This document shows positions 1 to 9,072 of a DNA stretch of 64,000 nucleotides, piece after piece. The translations under genes were made by a program, and so were the position numbers. Location of the stretch: positions 620,001-684,000 of the forward strand of contig NZ_CP020083.1 of the NCBI RefSeq assembly GCF_003431825.1, in the 5' to 3' direction. A model generated the notes under the pieces. It was not told the origin of the DNA and did no database searches. It saw only the letters and a list, made by a program, of their open reading frames with translations. This DNA is from Blastomonas fulva. Its GTDB lineage: Bacteria > Pseudomonadota > Alphaproteobacteria > Sphingomonadales > Sphingomonadaceae. How positions within the stretch are numbered: position 1 is the stretch's first letter; every line of letters begins with the position of its first letter.

Positions 1-2019
1 GAGCACCAGCAGCTGCAGCGCTTCGCCGCGCAGCTGGTTGGCGCTCAGCATTGCGCGCAGATCCGGCAGCGTGATCGCTTCGCCATTGGCGACGATGAAC
101 GAGCGTTCGGTGCGGCCGTTGAACGCGGCATGCGTGGCCAGATGCAGCACGCTCGCTGGACGCCGCGCCAGCGCGCCTGCGAGCGATGCGCGGTTGAAAT
201 CGGTGAGCAGCACGCCGTCGCTGCCCGCCGCCATCGCCGCCTCCGCCGCGGTGCCCTCCAGCCTGCTGAACCGCCCGACGGCAAGCTCCATCTCCTTTTC
301 CAGCGAGGCTGCGATGATCGACGGGTCGACATCGCGCCTGCCGGGCGCGGCAAAGCTGAGCGCGGGAACCACGGCAAGCTGCACCCGCTCCATCAGGAAG
401 GTGCCCTTCGCATCCATCAGCGCGGCAAAGCTGATCTGGCGCAGCGCCCCATCGGGAACGATCACCAGCGTGCCGCCAAGCTGCAACTGGTCTGCGATCG
501 GCGCGATCAGCGCCGCATAAAGCGCGCGCGATGCCGCCTCCCAGTCGCTGCTCTCGCCGCTCAGCGATGCCGTCATCCGCTGCGCGAGCGCGGTGATCTG
601 GGCGCGGTTGATGCTGCGATCGGGCGGCATCCGGCGATAGCGGCGCTCGCCCGCCCCCGTGCCCTGACCGCCGGTGGCATAGATAAGCTCGACCCGGTCT
701 TCGAGCAGCAGCGGATAGAGCAATATCTCGCCCGGCAGCAGATCGGCGGGCGTCACCGGATTGCGCAGCGGCACGCACTCGGCACCCAGGCTGTTCTGCA
801 GTTCGGCCGAGCGATAGGCCTCTGCGATCCGCTGCGCCTGCCCCAGCGTGTTTGCGTCATCCCCCGCGAATGCGAGCGTGGTGGCGATCGCGCGCTCGAA
901 CACCGGGCGCACCACCAGATCGAACCGGCTTTCCTCGCTCAAGGGATCGACCGGCATCAGTACGGTGCGCACCCGCTCTAGGGCCCGATACGCGGCGAGC
1001 ACATGCTCGCCTGCGCGTTCGGGCTCGGCATCGGCGAGGGTGAGCCTGTATTGTGGCAGATGCTGGGGCAGCGGCTGCTGGCTTTCGATAAACACCGCCT
1101 TGCGCAACGCCGCCCGCGCTGCCGCACCCTCCCCTTGCGCCAGCGCGATCCGCCCCTGCAGCGCGGCAAGCGCGGCTGCATCACCCGATCCTGTCTGTAC
1201 CAGATAGGCGTATGATTGTACGCCATCACGAACCATATCGGTGTTGCACAGCCCCGCATCGCACGCCAGCATCAGCAGAGAGCGGAGCAGCGCAGCGCGT
1301 TCGGATGTGTCCGCGATACCGGCGGCCGAGCCGAGGCCCGTCGCCAGATGCGCGGCAACATCGGCCTTGCGTGCCTTTTCCAACCGCGCCAGCCGCAGCG
1401 CGGAGAGCGCCGTCAGCCGCGCATCGCCTGCCAGCACGGCGCGGTAGAGCGCACAGGCAAACGCGGCCTCCAGCCTGCGGCCGCCTGCCTCGCCAATTGC
1501 TGCAGGATCACCGCATCCAGCCACGGCCCGTGTCTCGCCCGCGCGCCGGATTGCGCCGCCGCGCTTGCGCACGCCCGGCTGGCTGGGCGGCGCGCCACCG
1601 GCCTGGGCCAGCGCTGCCTCCCACGCGGCGCGCGCGGCGAGCGGAGCGTCGCCGGCCCGGTCCGCCAGCATCAGCGCGGTGCGCAGAAAATCCTGCGCGC
1701 GCGACTGGCTACCCGAGCGCGCGCGGCGCATCGCCTCGCCCGCGACGAGGCAATATTCCGCGATCTGCCGGATGTCGGCAGCCGCCTGCACTGAAGAATC
1801 CGCCGCAGCGGCGAGCAGCAGCGCGAGCGCCGCATCCGCGCCATCCGCGCCGCCGCGCATCAGCGTTCGGGCCCGGTTGGTCTGCTCTGGCAACGCAAGG
1901 GCAGCACCGGCGGCAGGCGCTGCGGCCTCGCACAGCGCGATCACCTGCGGCACGGAGGGCGCAACCTCTCCCACACCGCCCAGCGCAGCCACCATCACCC
2001 ATGTCTGCAAGATCGCCAT
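1..2019 (-). CDS. CHAT-domain protein with long helical N-terminal region (C-terminus cut by window edge)
   Basis: The minus-strand frame is open from the ATG at 2019 to base 1 (673 codons, no stop); the gene continues outside the window. The N-terminus MAILQTWVMVAALGG is weakly hydrophobic and could be a signal peptide. Residues about 30-450 are alanine-rich and helical, as in TPR-like repeats. The last 200 residues look like a CHAT (caspase HetF-associated) domain: HLATHAAF at 626-633 carries the expected catalytic His, followed by ITLPDLRAML and, at the edge, LQLLVL, which in this family leads into the SACxT motif with the catalytic Cys. That Cys lies beyond the edge, so activity cannot be judged. 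CHAT proteins are caspase-like proteases, often fused to TPRs. The gene starts 84 bases after mutS on the same strand. ATG 2019 is the only usual start codon between the upstream in-frame stop at 2104-2106 and the conserved part. Confidence 0.8.
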   Translation of the reverse strand, partial: MAILQTWVMVAALGGVGEVAPSVPQVIALCEAAAPAAGAALALPEQTNRARTLMRGGADGADAALALLLAAAADSSVQAAADIRQIAEYCLVAGEAMRRARSGSQSRAQDFLRTALMLADRAGDAPLAARAAWEAALAQAGGAPPSQPGVRKRGGAIRRAGETRAVAGCGDPAAIGEAGGRRLEAAFACALYRAVLAGDARLTALSALRLARLEKARKADVAAHLATGLGSAAGIADTSERAALLRSLLMLACDAGLCNTDMVRDGVQSYAYLVQTGSGDAAALAALQGRIALAQGEGAAARAALRKAVFIESQQPLPQHLPQYRLTLADAEPERAGEHVLAAYRALERVRTVLMPVDPLSEESRFDLVVRPVFERAIATTLAFAGDDANTLGQAQRIAEAYRSAELQNSLGAECVPLRNPVTPADLLPGEILLYPLLLEDRVELIYATGGQGTGAGERRYRRMPPDRSINRAQITALAQRMTASLSGESSDWEAASRALYAALIAPIADQLQLGGTLVIVPDGALRQISFAALMDAKGTFLMERVQLAVVPALSFAAPGRRDVDPSIIAASLEKEMELAVGRFSRLEGTAAEAAMAAGSDGVLLTDFNRASLAGALARRPASVLHLATHAAFNGRTERSFIVANGEAITLPDLRAMLSANQLRGEALQLLVL

Positions 2020-2103
2020 CGCGCGTGTGCCCTCAACCCGTTGCAGAATAACCGGTTTTACAAATGGTGAGAACGGCCAATTTCGCGGCGGCTGCGCCAG
2101 CCT

Positions 2104-4716
2104 TTATGACCCAAGCAATCCCTTGAGCCGGTACAGCGCCTCCAGCGCATCGCGCGGGCTGAGATTGTCGACATCGATCCCCGCCAGCGCCTCGCGCAGC
2201 GCATCGACCGGTTCGGGCTCCTTGGCGAGCGCTGCGGCAAACAGCGGCAGATCATCGAGCCCCGCGGCCAGCCCTCCGGTCGCCTGACGCCCGGCCTCAA
2301 GCTTGGCCAGCACCGATTTTGCGCGCGCCACAACCACGGGCGGCACCCCCGCCAGCTTGGCGACGGCCAAGCCGTAGCTGCGATCCGCCGGGCCATCGGC
2401 AAGCTCGTGCAGCAGCACCAGATCGCCCTTCCATTCGCGCGCGCGGACATGGTGCAGCGACAGCGCATCGAGCCGGTCAGTGAGCCGGGTGAGCTCATGA
2501 TAGTGCGTCGCGAACAGGCAGCGGCAGCGGTTGGTGTCGTGCACCGCCTCGGCAATCGCCCAGGCGAGCGCGAGCCCGTCATAGGTCGATGTGCCGCGCC
2601 CGACCTCGTCGAGGATCACGAACGAGCGCTCAGTGGCCTGGGAGAGGATGGCGGCGGTCTCGACCATCTCGACCATGAAGGTGGAGCGCCCCCGCGCCAG
2701 ATTGTCCGATGCGCCCACCCGGCTGAACAGTCGGTCGACGATACCGACCCGCGCCGAGCGCGCAGGAACGAACGCGCCTGCCTGCGCGAGCAGCACGATC
2801 AGCGCGGTTTGGCGCAGGAAGGTCGACTTGCCGCCCATGTTCGGTCCCGAGACCAGCCACAGCCGGTCGCGCTCGGACAGCGCGCAATCATTGGCGACGA
2901 ACGCCTGGCCCTGCTTGCGCAACGCCGCCTCGACCACAGGATGGCGTCCGGCTTGGATCGCGATGCACGGTTCCTGCGTCAGTTCAGGGCAAGCATAATC
3001 GCCTTCTGCGGCCATCGCGGCGTGGCCGGCTGCGACATCGATCCGCGCAAGCGCGGCTGCGGTGCGGGCAATCGCGTCGCGGGATGTGACCACCTCCTCG
3101 CACAACGCTTCGAAATGCGCTTCCTCTGCCGCCAGCGCATGACCGCCCGCCTGCGCGATGCGCATCGCCTCGTCGTGCAGCGCGGGGGAATTGAACCGCA
3201 CCGCGCCCGCCATCGTCTGGCGGTGGGCAAAGCCGCTGTCGGGCTTCATCAGCGCATCCGCGCGCGCGGCGGGAACCTCGATGAAATAGCCGAGCACCGC
3301 GTTGTGGCGGATCTTGAGCGCCTGCACGCCGGTCGCCGCCTTGTAGTCCGCCTCGAGCGCGGCAATCGCGCGGCGAGCGTTGCCCGAGGTGTCGCGCAGC
3401 GCATCGAGCGCCGCGTCATAGCCGCGCGCGACATAGCCGCCCTGGCCGCGCTCGGTCGGCGGGCTCTCGACCAAAGCGCGCTGCAGATGCTCGACCAGCG
3501 CGCCATGGCCCTGCATGTCGGGTAGCAGTGCCTTGAGCAACGGCGGCAGGTCATCGCCGCGCGCCAGCCGTTCGCGCAGCGTCCGCGCGGCGCTCAGGCC
3601 ATCGCGCAATTGGCCCAGATCGCGGGGGGAGCCGCGTCCCGCCACCACCCGGCCCAGCGCGCGCGCCAGATCGGGAATCGCCTTCAAGGCATCGCGCACG
3701 CCGTCGCGGCGCAGCGAATCCTCGTGAAACCATTGCACCAGCGCCAGCCGGTCGCGGATCGCGGCGATGTCGGTGAGCGGCGCGCCCAGATCGCTGGCGA
3801 GCAGCCGTGCGCCTGCGCCGGTAACGGTGCGGTCGATCGCATGCACCAGCGACCCTGCGCGCCCGCCCTGCTGGCTGGTGAGAATCTCGAGGCTTTCGCG
3901 CGTTGCCGCGTCGACCGCCATATGCTGCGCAACCTCGTGCCGCCGCGGCGGAGCAAGGAACGGCATATTGCCCCGCGAGACATGCTCGAGATAGGCCATC
4001 AGACCGCCCGCTGCTGCGAGCTCCGCGCGGCTGAAGCTGCCGAAGCCATCGAGCGTTGCGACGCCGAAATGTGCCTTGAGCCGCCGTTCGCCTTCGATGC
4101 TGCTGAATGCGCCCGAGGGCCGCAGGATGGCATCATCGGTGAACGGGTCGGTGCGATCGGACTGGATGAGTTCGCTTGCGGAAAGCCGCGCGATCTCCGC
4201 GGACAGATCGTCGGCGCTCGCCTGCATCAGCTCGAACCTGCCGGTCGAGATATCGCACATCGCCAGGCCATAGCCGCCCTCGGCGCTGGCCAATGCGACC
4301 AGCCGGTTTTCGCTGCGCGAATCGAGCAAGGATTCCTCGGTCAGCGTGCCAGCTGTGACGAAGCGGACGATCGCGCGCGCGACCAAAGCCTTCGATCCGG
4401 CACGCGCCTTGGCCTCGGCGGGCGTTTCGGTCTGTTCGGCAATCGCGACGCGGTGGCCAGCCTTGATCAGCCGTGCGAGGTATCCCTCGGCGCTGTGCAC
4501 GGGCACACCGCACATCGGCACCGGATCCCCGCCATGCGCCCCGCGCGAAGTCAGCGCGATATCGAGCGTTGCCGCCGCCGCCTTGGCATCATCGAAGAAA
4601 AGCTCGAAGAAATCGCCCATCCGATAGAACAACAGGCAATCGGGCGCCTCGGCCTTGAGCGCATGATATTGCGCCATCATCGGCGTGGGGGCGCTGTCGG
4701 AGGGAGGTTGGCTCAT
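2104..4716 (-). CDS. mutS: DNA mismatch repair protein MutS
   Basis: This 870-residue protein has the full MutS layout. The N-terminal mismatch-recognition domain carries the Phe-x-Glu motif in FYRMGDFFELF (about residues 30-40). The C-terminal ABC-type ATPase has Walker A GPNMGGKS near residue 623 and Walker B with signature ILDEVGRGTSTYDG near 700, followed by FATHYHELTRL. In the family, MutS dimers bind mismatches and recruit MutL for strand-directed repair. Length is normal (E. coli 853). The start MSQPPSDSAPTPMMAQY fits the usual short extension before the MMxQY element. It is the first gene of a minus-strand pair with the CHAT gene. The opposite strand shows long open frames here that are G+C shadows. 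Confidence 0.98.
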   Translation of the reverse strand: MSQPPSDSAPTPMMAQYHALKAEAPDCLLFYRMGDFFELFFDDAKAAAATLDIALTSRGAHGGDPVPMCGVPVHSAEGYLARLIKAGHRVAIAEQTETPAEAKARAGSKALVARAIVRFVTAGTLTEESLLDSRSENRLVALASAEGGYGLAMCDISTGRFELMQASADDLSAEIARLSASELIQSDRTDPFTDDAILRPSGAFSSIEGERRLKAHFGVATLDGFGSFSRAELAAAGGLMAYLEHVSRGNMPFLAPPRRHEVAQHMAVDAATRESLEILTSQQGGRAGSLVHAIDRTVTGAGARLLASDLGAPLTDIAAIRDRLALVQWFHEDSLRRDGVRDALKAIPDLARALGRVVAGRGSPRDLGQLRDGLSAARTLRERLARGDDLPPLLKALLPDMQGHGALVEHLQRALVESPPTERGQGGYVARGYDAALDALRDTSGNARRAIAALEADYKAATGVQALKIRHNAVLGYFIEVPAARADALMKPDSGFAHRQTMAGAVRFNSPALHDEAMRIAQAGGHALAAEEAHFEALCEEVVTSRDAIARTAAALARIDVAAGHAAMAAEGDYACPELTQEPCIAIQAGRHPVVEAALRKQGQAFVANDCALSERDRLWLVSGPNMGGKSTFLRQTALIVLLAQAGAFVPARSARVGIVDRLFSRVGASDNLARGRSTFMVEMVETAAILSQATERSFVILDEVGRGTSTYDGLALAWAIAEAVHDTNRCRCLFATHYHELTRLTDRLDALSLHHVRAREWKGDLVLLHELADGPADRSYGLAVAKLAGVPPVVVARAKSVLAKLEAGRQATGGLAAGLDDLPLFAAALAKEPEPVDALREALAGIDVDNLSPRDALEALYRLKGLLGS

Positions 4717-4770
4717 CCCGGTTCAACTAGCCGAGAGGGTGTTCAGGTGGAAGGGCGAAGTCTTCTTTAA

Positions 4771-4798
4771 ATCCTCCCCCGGCGAGCTGGGGGAGGAT
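4771..4798. repeat. Palindromic hairpin ATCCTCCCCC...GGGGGAGGAT
   Basis: A perfect 10-bp inverted repeat with an 8-base loop lies between the mutS start and the end of the GMC oxidoreductase gene. On the minus strand it is followed by TTTAAAG, so it may also end transcription of the oxidoreductase operon. The same arm sequence (ATCCTCCCC / GGGGAGGAT) recurs at both ends of the composite repeat at 60936-61101, so it belongs to a dispersed family. Confidence 0.7.
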
Positions 4799-4807
4799 CT
4801 GATCGCC

Positions 4808-6430
4808 TTACGCAGCCACCATTGCCCCCACCTTCAGATCCTCCGCGACGAACGCAGCGCAGCGTTCGCCGATCATGATGCTGGGCGCGTTGGTGTTGCC
4901 GCTGACGATCTTGGGCATGATGCTGGCATCGGCGACATACAGCCCCTCGACCCCGCGCAGCTTGAGCCTGGGATCGACCACGCTGGCTTCGTCCGAACCC
5001 ATGCGGCAAGTGCCGACCGGGTGATAGACGGTGTCGGCGCGGTTGCGGATCAGGGTGTCGAGCGCCGCGTCGTTATACAGATCCACCGGATGGCGATCGA
5101 CCGGGTTGTAATCCGACATCGGCGGGGTTTCGAAGATGCGGTGCATGAAGCGAACGCCTGCGCGCAGTACCGCCATATCGCGGTCGTCGGCGAGGAAATT
5201 GGGATCGATCCGCGGCGGGGCTGCGGGGTCGGCGCTGTTCAGCGTCACCGTGCCCTTGCTCTCGGGGCGCAGCACGCAGGCGTGGCACGAAAAGCCGTGG
5301 CCCTTCACATTCTCGCGGCCATGGTCCTCGAGCACTGCGGGGACGAAGTGGAACTGCACGTCGGGCGCTGGCGCATCGGGCATCACCTTCCAGAAGCCCC
5401 CGGCTTCGGCCCAGCAGGTGGTGAGGATGCCGGTGCGCTTGCGGCGATGTTCCACCACCGCGCGCGCCATGCGCATCGTCCCGGCGAGCGAGCTGCCAAA
5501 GCTGTCGTTCGACTTGGTGGCAAAGCCCGAGACATAGTCGATATGGTCCTGCAGGTTCGCGCCCACCTCGGCGCGGTCGGCGAGCACCGGGATACCGTGC
5601 TGCCTGAGCATGGCCGCAGGGCCTATCCCCGACAATTGCAGGATCTGTGGCGACCCGAAAGCGCCGGCCGACAGCACGACTGCGCCGCGCGCGAACACCT
5701 GCACCACCTTGCCGGCGCGCTCATATTCCACCCCGCGTGCGCGGCCATCCTGGATGATGATCCGGCGAACCAGCGCGTGGGTTCGCACATCCAGATTGGC
5801 GCGATCCCGGGCGGGCTCGACATAAGCGCGCGAGGCGCTCCAGCGTTCGCCGTCCTTCTGCGTGGTCTGGTAGATTCCGAAGCCTTCCTGCCTGGCCCCG
5901 TTGAAATCGGAGTTGAGCGGCAGCTGCAGCCGACGCGCCGCCTCGACAAAGGCGTGGCTGCCGGGGTTGGCCCATTTCTGGTCGACCACCGACAGCGGGC
6001 CATCCCCGCCATGATGCGCGTCGAACTCCTTGGACGACCCGGCGCGGGAATTGCCTTCGGACTTGCGGAACCAGGGCAGCACATCCTTGTGGCTCCAGCC
6101 GGTTGCACCCAGCGTTTCCCAATTGTCGTAATCCCAGGCGTTGCCGCGGATATAGACCATCGCGTTGATCGCCGACGATCCGCCCAGCCCGCGCCCGCGC
6201 GGCTGATAGCCGGTGCGCCCGTTGAGGCCCGGCTGGGGGACGGTATCGAACTTCCAGTTGGTGTTGGCAGGCAGGAAAGGCATGAACCCGGGGGTCTTGA
6301 CCCGCACCCCATTGTTGCGACCGCCAGCCTCGATCAGGCAGACCGACAGCGAAGCGTCCTCGCTCAGCCGCCCGGCAACCGCGCACCCGGCGGACCCGCC
6401 ACCGATGACGATGATGTCAAATTCGTTCAT
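4808..6430 (-). CDS. GMC family FAD-dependent oxidoreductase (choline/alcohol dehydrogenase-like)
   Basis: A 540-residue flavoprotein of the glucose-methanol-choline family. The Rossmann FAD motif GGGSAGCAVAGRLSED sits at the N-terminus (about residues 9-24), the GMC signature GRGLGGSSAINAMVYIRG follows near residue 80, and the C-terminal catalytic His lies in TVYHPVGTCRMGS (near residue 472). Relatives include choline dehydrogenase BetA and AlkJ-type alcohol dehydrogenases; the substrate cannot be told from sequence. A strong AAGGAG lies seven bases before the ATG. It follows a sterol-desaturase-family gene by 49 bases on the same strand, so it may oxidise the alcohol that the hydroxylase makes; that link is inference. 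No signal peptide is visible. Confidence 0.9.
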   Translation of the reverse strand: MNEFDIIVIGGGSAGCAVAGRLSEDASLSVCLIEAGGRNNGVRVKTPGFMPFLPANTNWKFDTVPQPGLNGRTGYQPRGRGLGGSSAINAMVYIRGNAWDYDNWETLGATGWSHKDVLPWFRKSEGNSRAGSSKEFDAHHGGDGPLSVVDQKWANPGSHAFVEAARRLQLPLNSDFNGARQEGFGIYQTTQKDGERWSASRAYVEPARDRANLDVRTHALVRRIIIQDGRARGVEYERAGKVVQVFARGAVVLSAGAFGSPQILQLSGIGPAAMLRQHGIPVLADRAEVGANLQDHIDYVSGFATKSNDSFGSSLAGTMRMARAVVEHRRKRTGILTTCWAEAGGFWKVMPDAPAPDVQFHFVPAVLEDHGRENVKGHGFSCHACVLRPESKGTVTLNSADPAAPPRIDPNFLADDRDMAVLRAGVRFMHRIFETPPMSDYNPVDRHPVDLYNDAALDTLIRNRADTVYHPVGTCRMGSDEASVVDPRLKLRGVEGLYVADASIMPKIVSGNTNAPSIMIGERCAAFVAEDLKVGAMVAA

Positions 6431-6479
6431 GCTCTCTCCTTTGGGGCTCTTTTTTGTCGGCCCTCTCGATTCAGGTCAT

Positions 6480-7421
6480 TCACTCGGCAGGGGTCAGGCT
6501 CCCACCGGGATAGGGTTCGCCCGGATCGTTGCGCCGCTGCTGGCGCGCGGCCCAGGCCGATTTGATCGTATCGCTGGTCTCGCGGCTGCCATCATGACTC
6601 CAGCCCGGCGGGCGCAGCAGATAACTGAGCTTGTTGCCAATCCCCGGCGCGCTCCACATGTCGCGGGCGATGGCGATCCATTCATGGAACGCCGCCCACA
6701 GCACGTTGAAGCTGCCTAGCTGCTTGACGATGCCATAATGGATCGGCTCATCGTCGCGCTCGAGCACGAAGGTGCCGAACATCCTGTCCCAGATGATGAA
6801 GACCCCGGCGTAGTTCGAATCGAGATAGCGCGGGTTGATCGCGTGGTGGACGCGGTGGTGCGAGGGCGTGTTCATCACCGCCTCGAACCAGCCCGGCATC
6901 CGCTTGACCGCCTCGGTGTGGATCCAGAACTGATAGATGAGGTTCAATCCGCCGCAGAACGCCACCATCAGAGGATGGAAACCCAGCCAGAACAAAGGCA
7001 GTCCGATCAGCAATCCGGGGGTGAAGAATCCGGTCCAGGTCTGCCGAAGCGCGGTCGAAAGGTTATAATGCTGGCTCGAATGGTGGACGACATGCGCCGC
7101 CCACATCCAGCGGACGCGGTGAGCCAGCCGGTGCGACCAGTAATAGGCGAAATCGTCGAGCACGAACGCGACCGGCCACGCCCACCACACCCAGCCGATG
7201 TCGAAAATGCGGTGTTCGTAAACCTGAAACGCGATCAGCAGCGCAAGCCCGCCGGTCAGCGCACCGGCGACAGTGCTGCCCAGCCCCAGCGCCAGCGATG
7301 TCAGCGTGTCGCGCGGCTCATAGGCTCTGCGGTCGCGCCGCCGCACCCACCATATCTCGATCAGGATCAGCAGCACGAATGCCGGGATAGCGAGCTCGGT
7401 CGGGTTGGGCAGATCGGCCAT
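6480..7421 (-). CDS. Sterol desaturase / fatty acid hydroxylase family membrane protein
   Basis: This 313-residue protein has the three histidine clusters of the di-iron sterol desaturase superfamily: HRLAH near residue 105, HVVHHSSQHYN a little later, and HHRVHH after a further membrane region. N-terminal hydrophobic segments (about residues 12-28 and 45-70) and a mid-protein pair anchor it in the membrane. Members hydroxylate or desaturate lipids, sterols or carotenoids with O2. The start is only 10 bases behind the stop of the small gene 7432-7812, and the GMC oxidoreductase gene follows after 49 bases, which makes a three-gene operon. It differs from the second sterol desaturase at 41930-42727, so they are not recent duplicates. 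The substrate is unknown. Confidence 0.88.
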   Translation of the reverse strand: MADLPNPTELAIPAFVLLILIEIWWVRRRDRRAYEPRDTLTSLALGLGSTVAGALTGGLALLIAFQVYEHRIFDIGWVWWAWPVAFVLDDFAYYWSHRLAHRVRWMWAAHVVHHSSQHYNLSTALRQTWTGFFTPGLLIGLPLFWLGFHPLMVAFCGGLNLIYQFWIHTEAVKRMPGWFEAVMNTPSHHRVHHAINPRYLDSNYAGVFIIWDRMFGTFVLERDDEPIHYGIVKQLGSFNVLWAAFHEWIAIARDMWSAPGIGNKLSYLLRPPGWSHDGSRETSDTIKSAWAARQQRRNDPGEPYPGGSLTPAE

Positions 7422-7431
7422 GGACGCCTGC

Positions 7432-7812
7432 TTACATCATTGTCAGCAGCTTGTCTTCATCCTGTTTCGAAAGGCTGAGTGAAACATGTCCGAAGCGCGG
7501 ATCGCCGGTTTCCACCTTCCACCCCCCGCTGCAGCGGTGCGCACGCAAGGGCTTTGCGAGCACCCGCCCGGCGCAATGTGCGCCGTGCCGCTTCAGCAGG
7601 ACGATACGCCCGTCGGTGCCTTCGATCAGCGCCGCCTCGCCATCGCCCGACATCAGCACCGGCCCCGATTCGAACCCCGCGATCTGCTCCTCGGCAATCC
7701 GCGCGGCGTCGGCAACATCGCCGATCCGGTTCTCGCCCAGTTGAAGCAGCCAGACCAGTCCTGCAACCGCAAGGATTGCAGCCAGCGATGCGAACAGCAG
7801 CATCAGGTTCAT
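7432..7812 (-). CDS. Small membrane-anchored protein of unknown function (126 aa)
   Basis: I do not recognise the family. The ATG at 7812 gives a 126-residue product. Residues 1-24 (MNLMLLFASLAAILAVAGLVW) are a hydrophobic helix, either an uncleaved signal anchor or a signal peptide. The rest is soluble with two Cys (in GAHCAG and AHRCSGG) and ends in KLLTMM. A pattern of short beta strands (VLMSGDGEAALIEGTDGRIVLL) suggests a small beta-rich domain outside the membrane. It is the first gene of the sterol desaturase-GMC operon and is divergent from pheS. The same frame stays open far upstream, antisense to pheS, but that part is a shadow of pheS; the hydrophobic N-terminus decides the start. 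Confidence 0.7.
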   Translation of the reverse strand: MNLMLLFASLAAILAVAGLVWLLQLGENRIGDVADAARIAEEQIAGFESGPVLMSGDGEAALIEGTDGRIVLLKRHGAHCAGRVLAKPLRAHRCSGGWKVETGDPRFGHVSLSLSKQDEDKLLTMM

Positions 7813-7980
7813 CGGCGATCGTCCCCCAACCGTGGCCGGGTCTGTGCCCGGTCCTCGCCGCGATGATAGCACCTTGCGCGGCCTCATGAAAAGCACGCCA
7901 CGCACCGGCAGGGGTTGATTTGTGGCGGGCCCCGTGACTACGGCTCGCGCACGGAATTTGACAGATGGGAAAATCACACC

Positions 7981-9072
7981 GTGGCCGACGTTGAACAGTT
8001 GCAGCAGGACTATCTGGCGCAGATCGCCGGCGCAGACCTTGCGGGCCTCGAAGAGATCCGCATCGCCGCTTTGGGCAAGCAGGGCGCGATCTCCGGGCTG
8101 CTCAAGACGCTCGGGGCGATGAGCGCCGAGGAGCGGCAGGAACAGGGCCCGCGGATCAACGGCGCGCGCGAGGCGGTGACCACCGCAATCGCCGCACGCA
8201 AGGACGCTCTGGAGAGCGCAGCGCTCAACGCCCGCCTTGCCGCCGAAGCCATCGACCTCACACTGCCCGCCGCCGCCACGCCGCAGGGTTCGGTGCACCC
8301 GGTCAGCCAGGTGATGGACGAGCTTGCCGAGATCTTCGCCGACCTCGGCTTTGCTGTCGCCACCGGACCCGAGATCGAGTCGGGCTGGTACAATTTCACC
8401 GCGCTCAACATGCCAGAGACGCATCCGGCGCGCGCGATGCACGACACCTTCTACTTCCCCGACCGCAACGCTGCGGGCGAAGAGATGCTGCTGCGCACGC
8501 ACACCTCGCCGGTGCAGATCCGCACGATGATGGCGCAGAAGCCGCCGATCCGTATCATCGCGCCGGGCCGCACCTATCGCAGCGATTCGGACGCGACCCA
8601 CACCCCGATGTTCCATCAGGTCGAAGGACTGGTGATCGACAAGGGCATCACCATGGCGCACCTCAAATGGACGCTCGAGACCTTCGTGAAGGCGTTCTTC
8701 GAGCGCGACGACATCGTGCTGCGGCTGCGCCCGAGCTATTTCCCGTTCACCGAACCGTCGGCCGAAGTCGATGTCGGCTTCACGGTCGAGAAAGGCCGCC
8801 GCGTGATCGGCGGCGATCCCACCGGGCCCAAAGGCGGCTGGATGGAGATTCTGGGCAGCGGCATGGTCAACCCCAAGGTGATCGAGCATTGCGGGCTTGA
8901 CCCCGATGAGTGGCAGGGCTTTGCCTTTGGCTGCGGCATCGACCGGCTGGCGATGCTTAAATACGGCATGGACGACCTGCGCGCGTTCTTTGACGGCGAT
9001 CTGCGGTGGCTCAAGCATTACGGCTTCTCGTCGCTCGATGTCCCCACGCTGAGCGGAGGAGTCGGCGCATGA
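7981..9072 (+). CDS. pheS: Phenylalanine--tRNA ligase alpha subunit
   Basis: PheS carries the class II catalytic core of the alpha2-beta2 enzyme that charges tRNA-Phe. An N-terminal coiled-coil ([19 protein letters not shown] onward) contacts tRNA. The catalytic part has [10 protein letters not shown], the ATP/Phe-binding motif [12 protein letters not shown] and motif 3 [14 protein letters not shown] near the C-terminus. I choose the GTG at 7981 (363 residues, the usual size). The frame is open to 7915, but the extra residues ([18 protein letters not shown]) do not resemble a PheS N-terminus. The stop overlaps the pheT start as ATGA, so the subunits are probably translationally coupled. Confidence 0.97.
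   Translation: MADVEQLQQDYLAQIAGADLAGLEEIRIAALGKQGAISGLLKTLGAMSAEERQEQGPRINGAREAVTTAIAARKDALESAALNARLAAEAIDLTLPAAATPQGSVHPVSQVMDELAEIFADLGFAVATGPEIESGWYNFTALNMPETHPARAMHDTFYFPDRNAAGEEMLLRTHTSPVQIRTMMAQKPPIRIIAPGRTYRSDSDATHTPMFHQVEGLVIDKGITMAHLKWTLETFVKAFFERDDIVLRLRPSYFPFTEPSAEVDVGFTVEKGRRVIGGDPTGPKGGWMEILGSGMVNPKVIEHCGLDPDEWQGFAFGCGIDRLAMLKYGMDDLRAFFDGDLRWLKHYGFSSLDVPTLSGGVGA

Noticed and set aside
130..2051. Several plus-strand frames of 190-283 codons at the left end
   Set aside because: They oppose the CHAT gene and encode Arg/Pro/Ala-rich low-complexity products.
2407..3525. Long plus-strand open frame (372 codons) opposite mutS
   Set aside because: It lies fully antisense to the strongly supported mutS gene and its product is low-complexity Arg/Ala/His-rich, a known shadow effect in G+C-rich DNA.
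7958..7963. TTGACA before pheS as a -35 box
   Set aside because: It is only 18 bases before the GTG start, leaving no room for a -10 box and leader.
7813..9018. Upstream part of a 528-codon minus-strand frame that ends in the 126-residue protein
   Set aside because: This part is antisense to pheS and has shadow-like composition; only the last 126 codons, which start with a membrane helix, are accepted.
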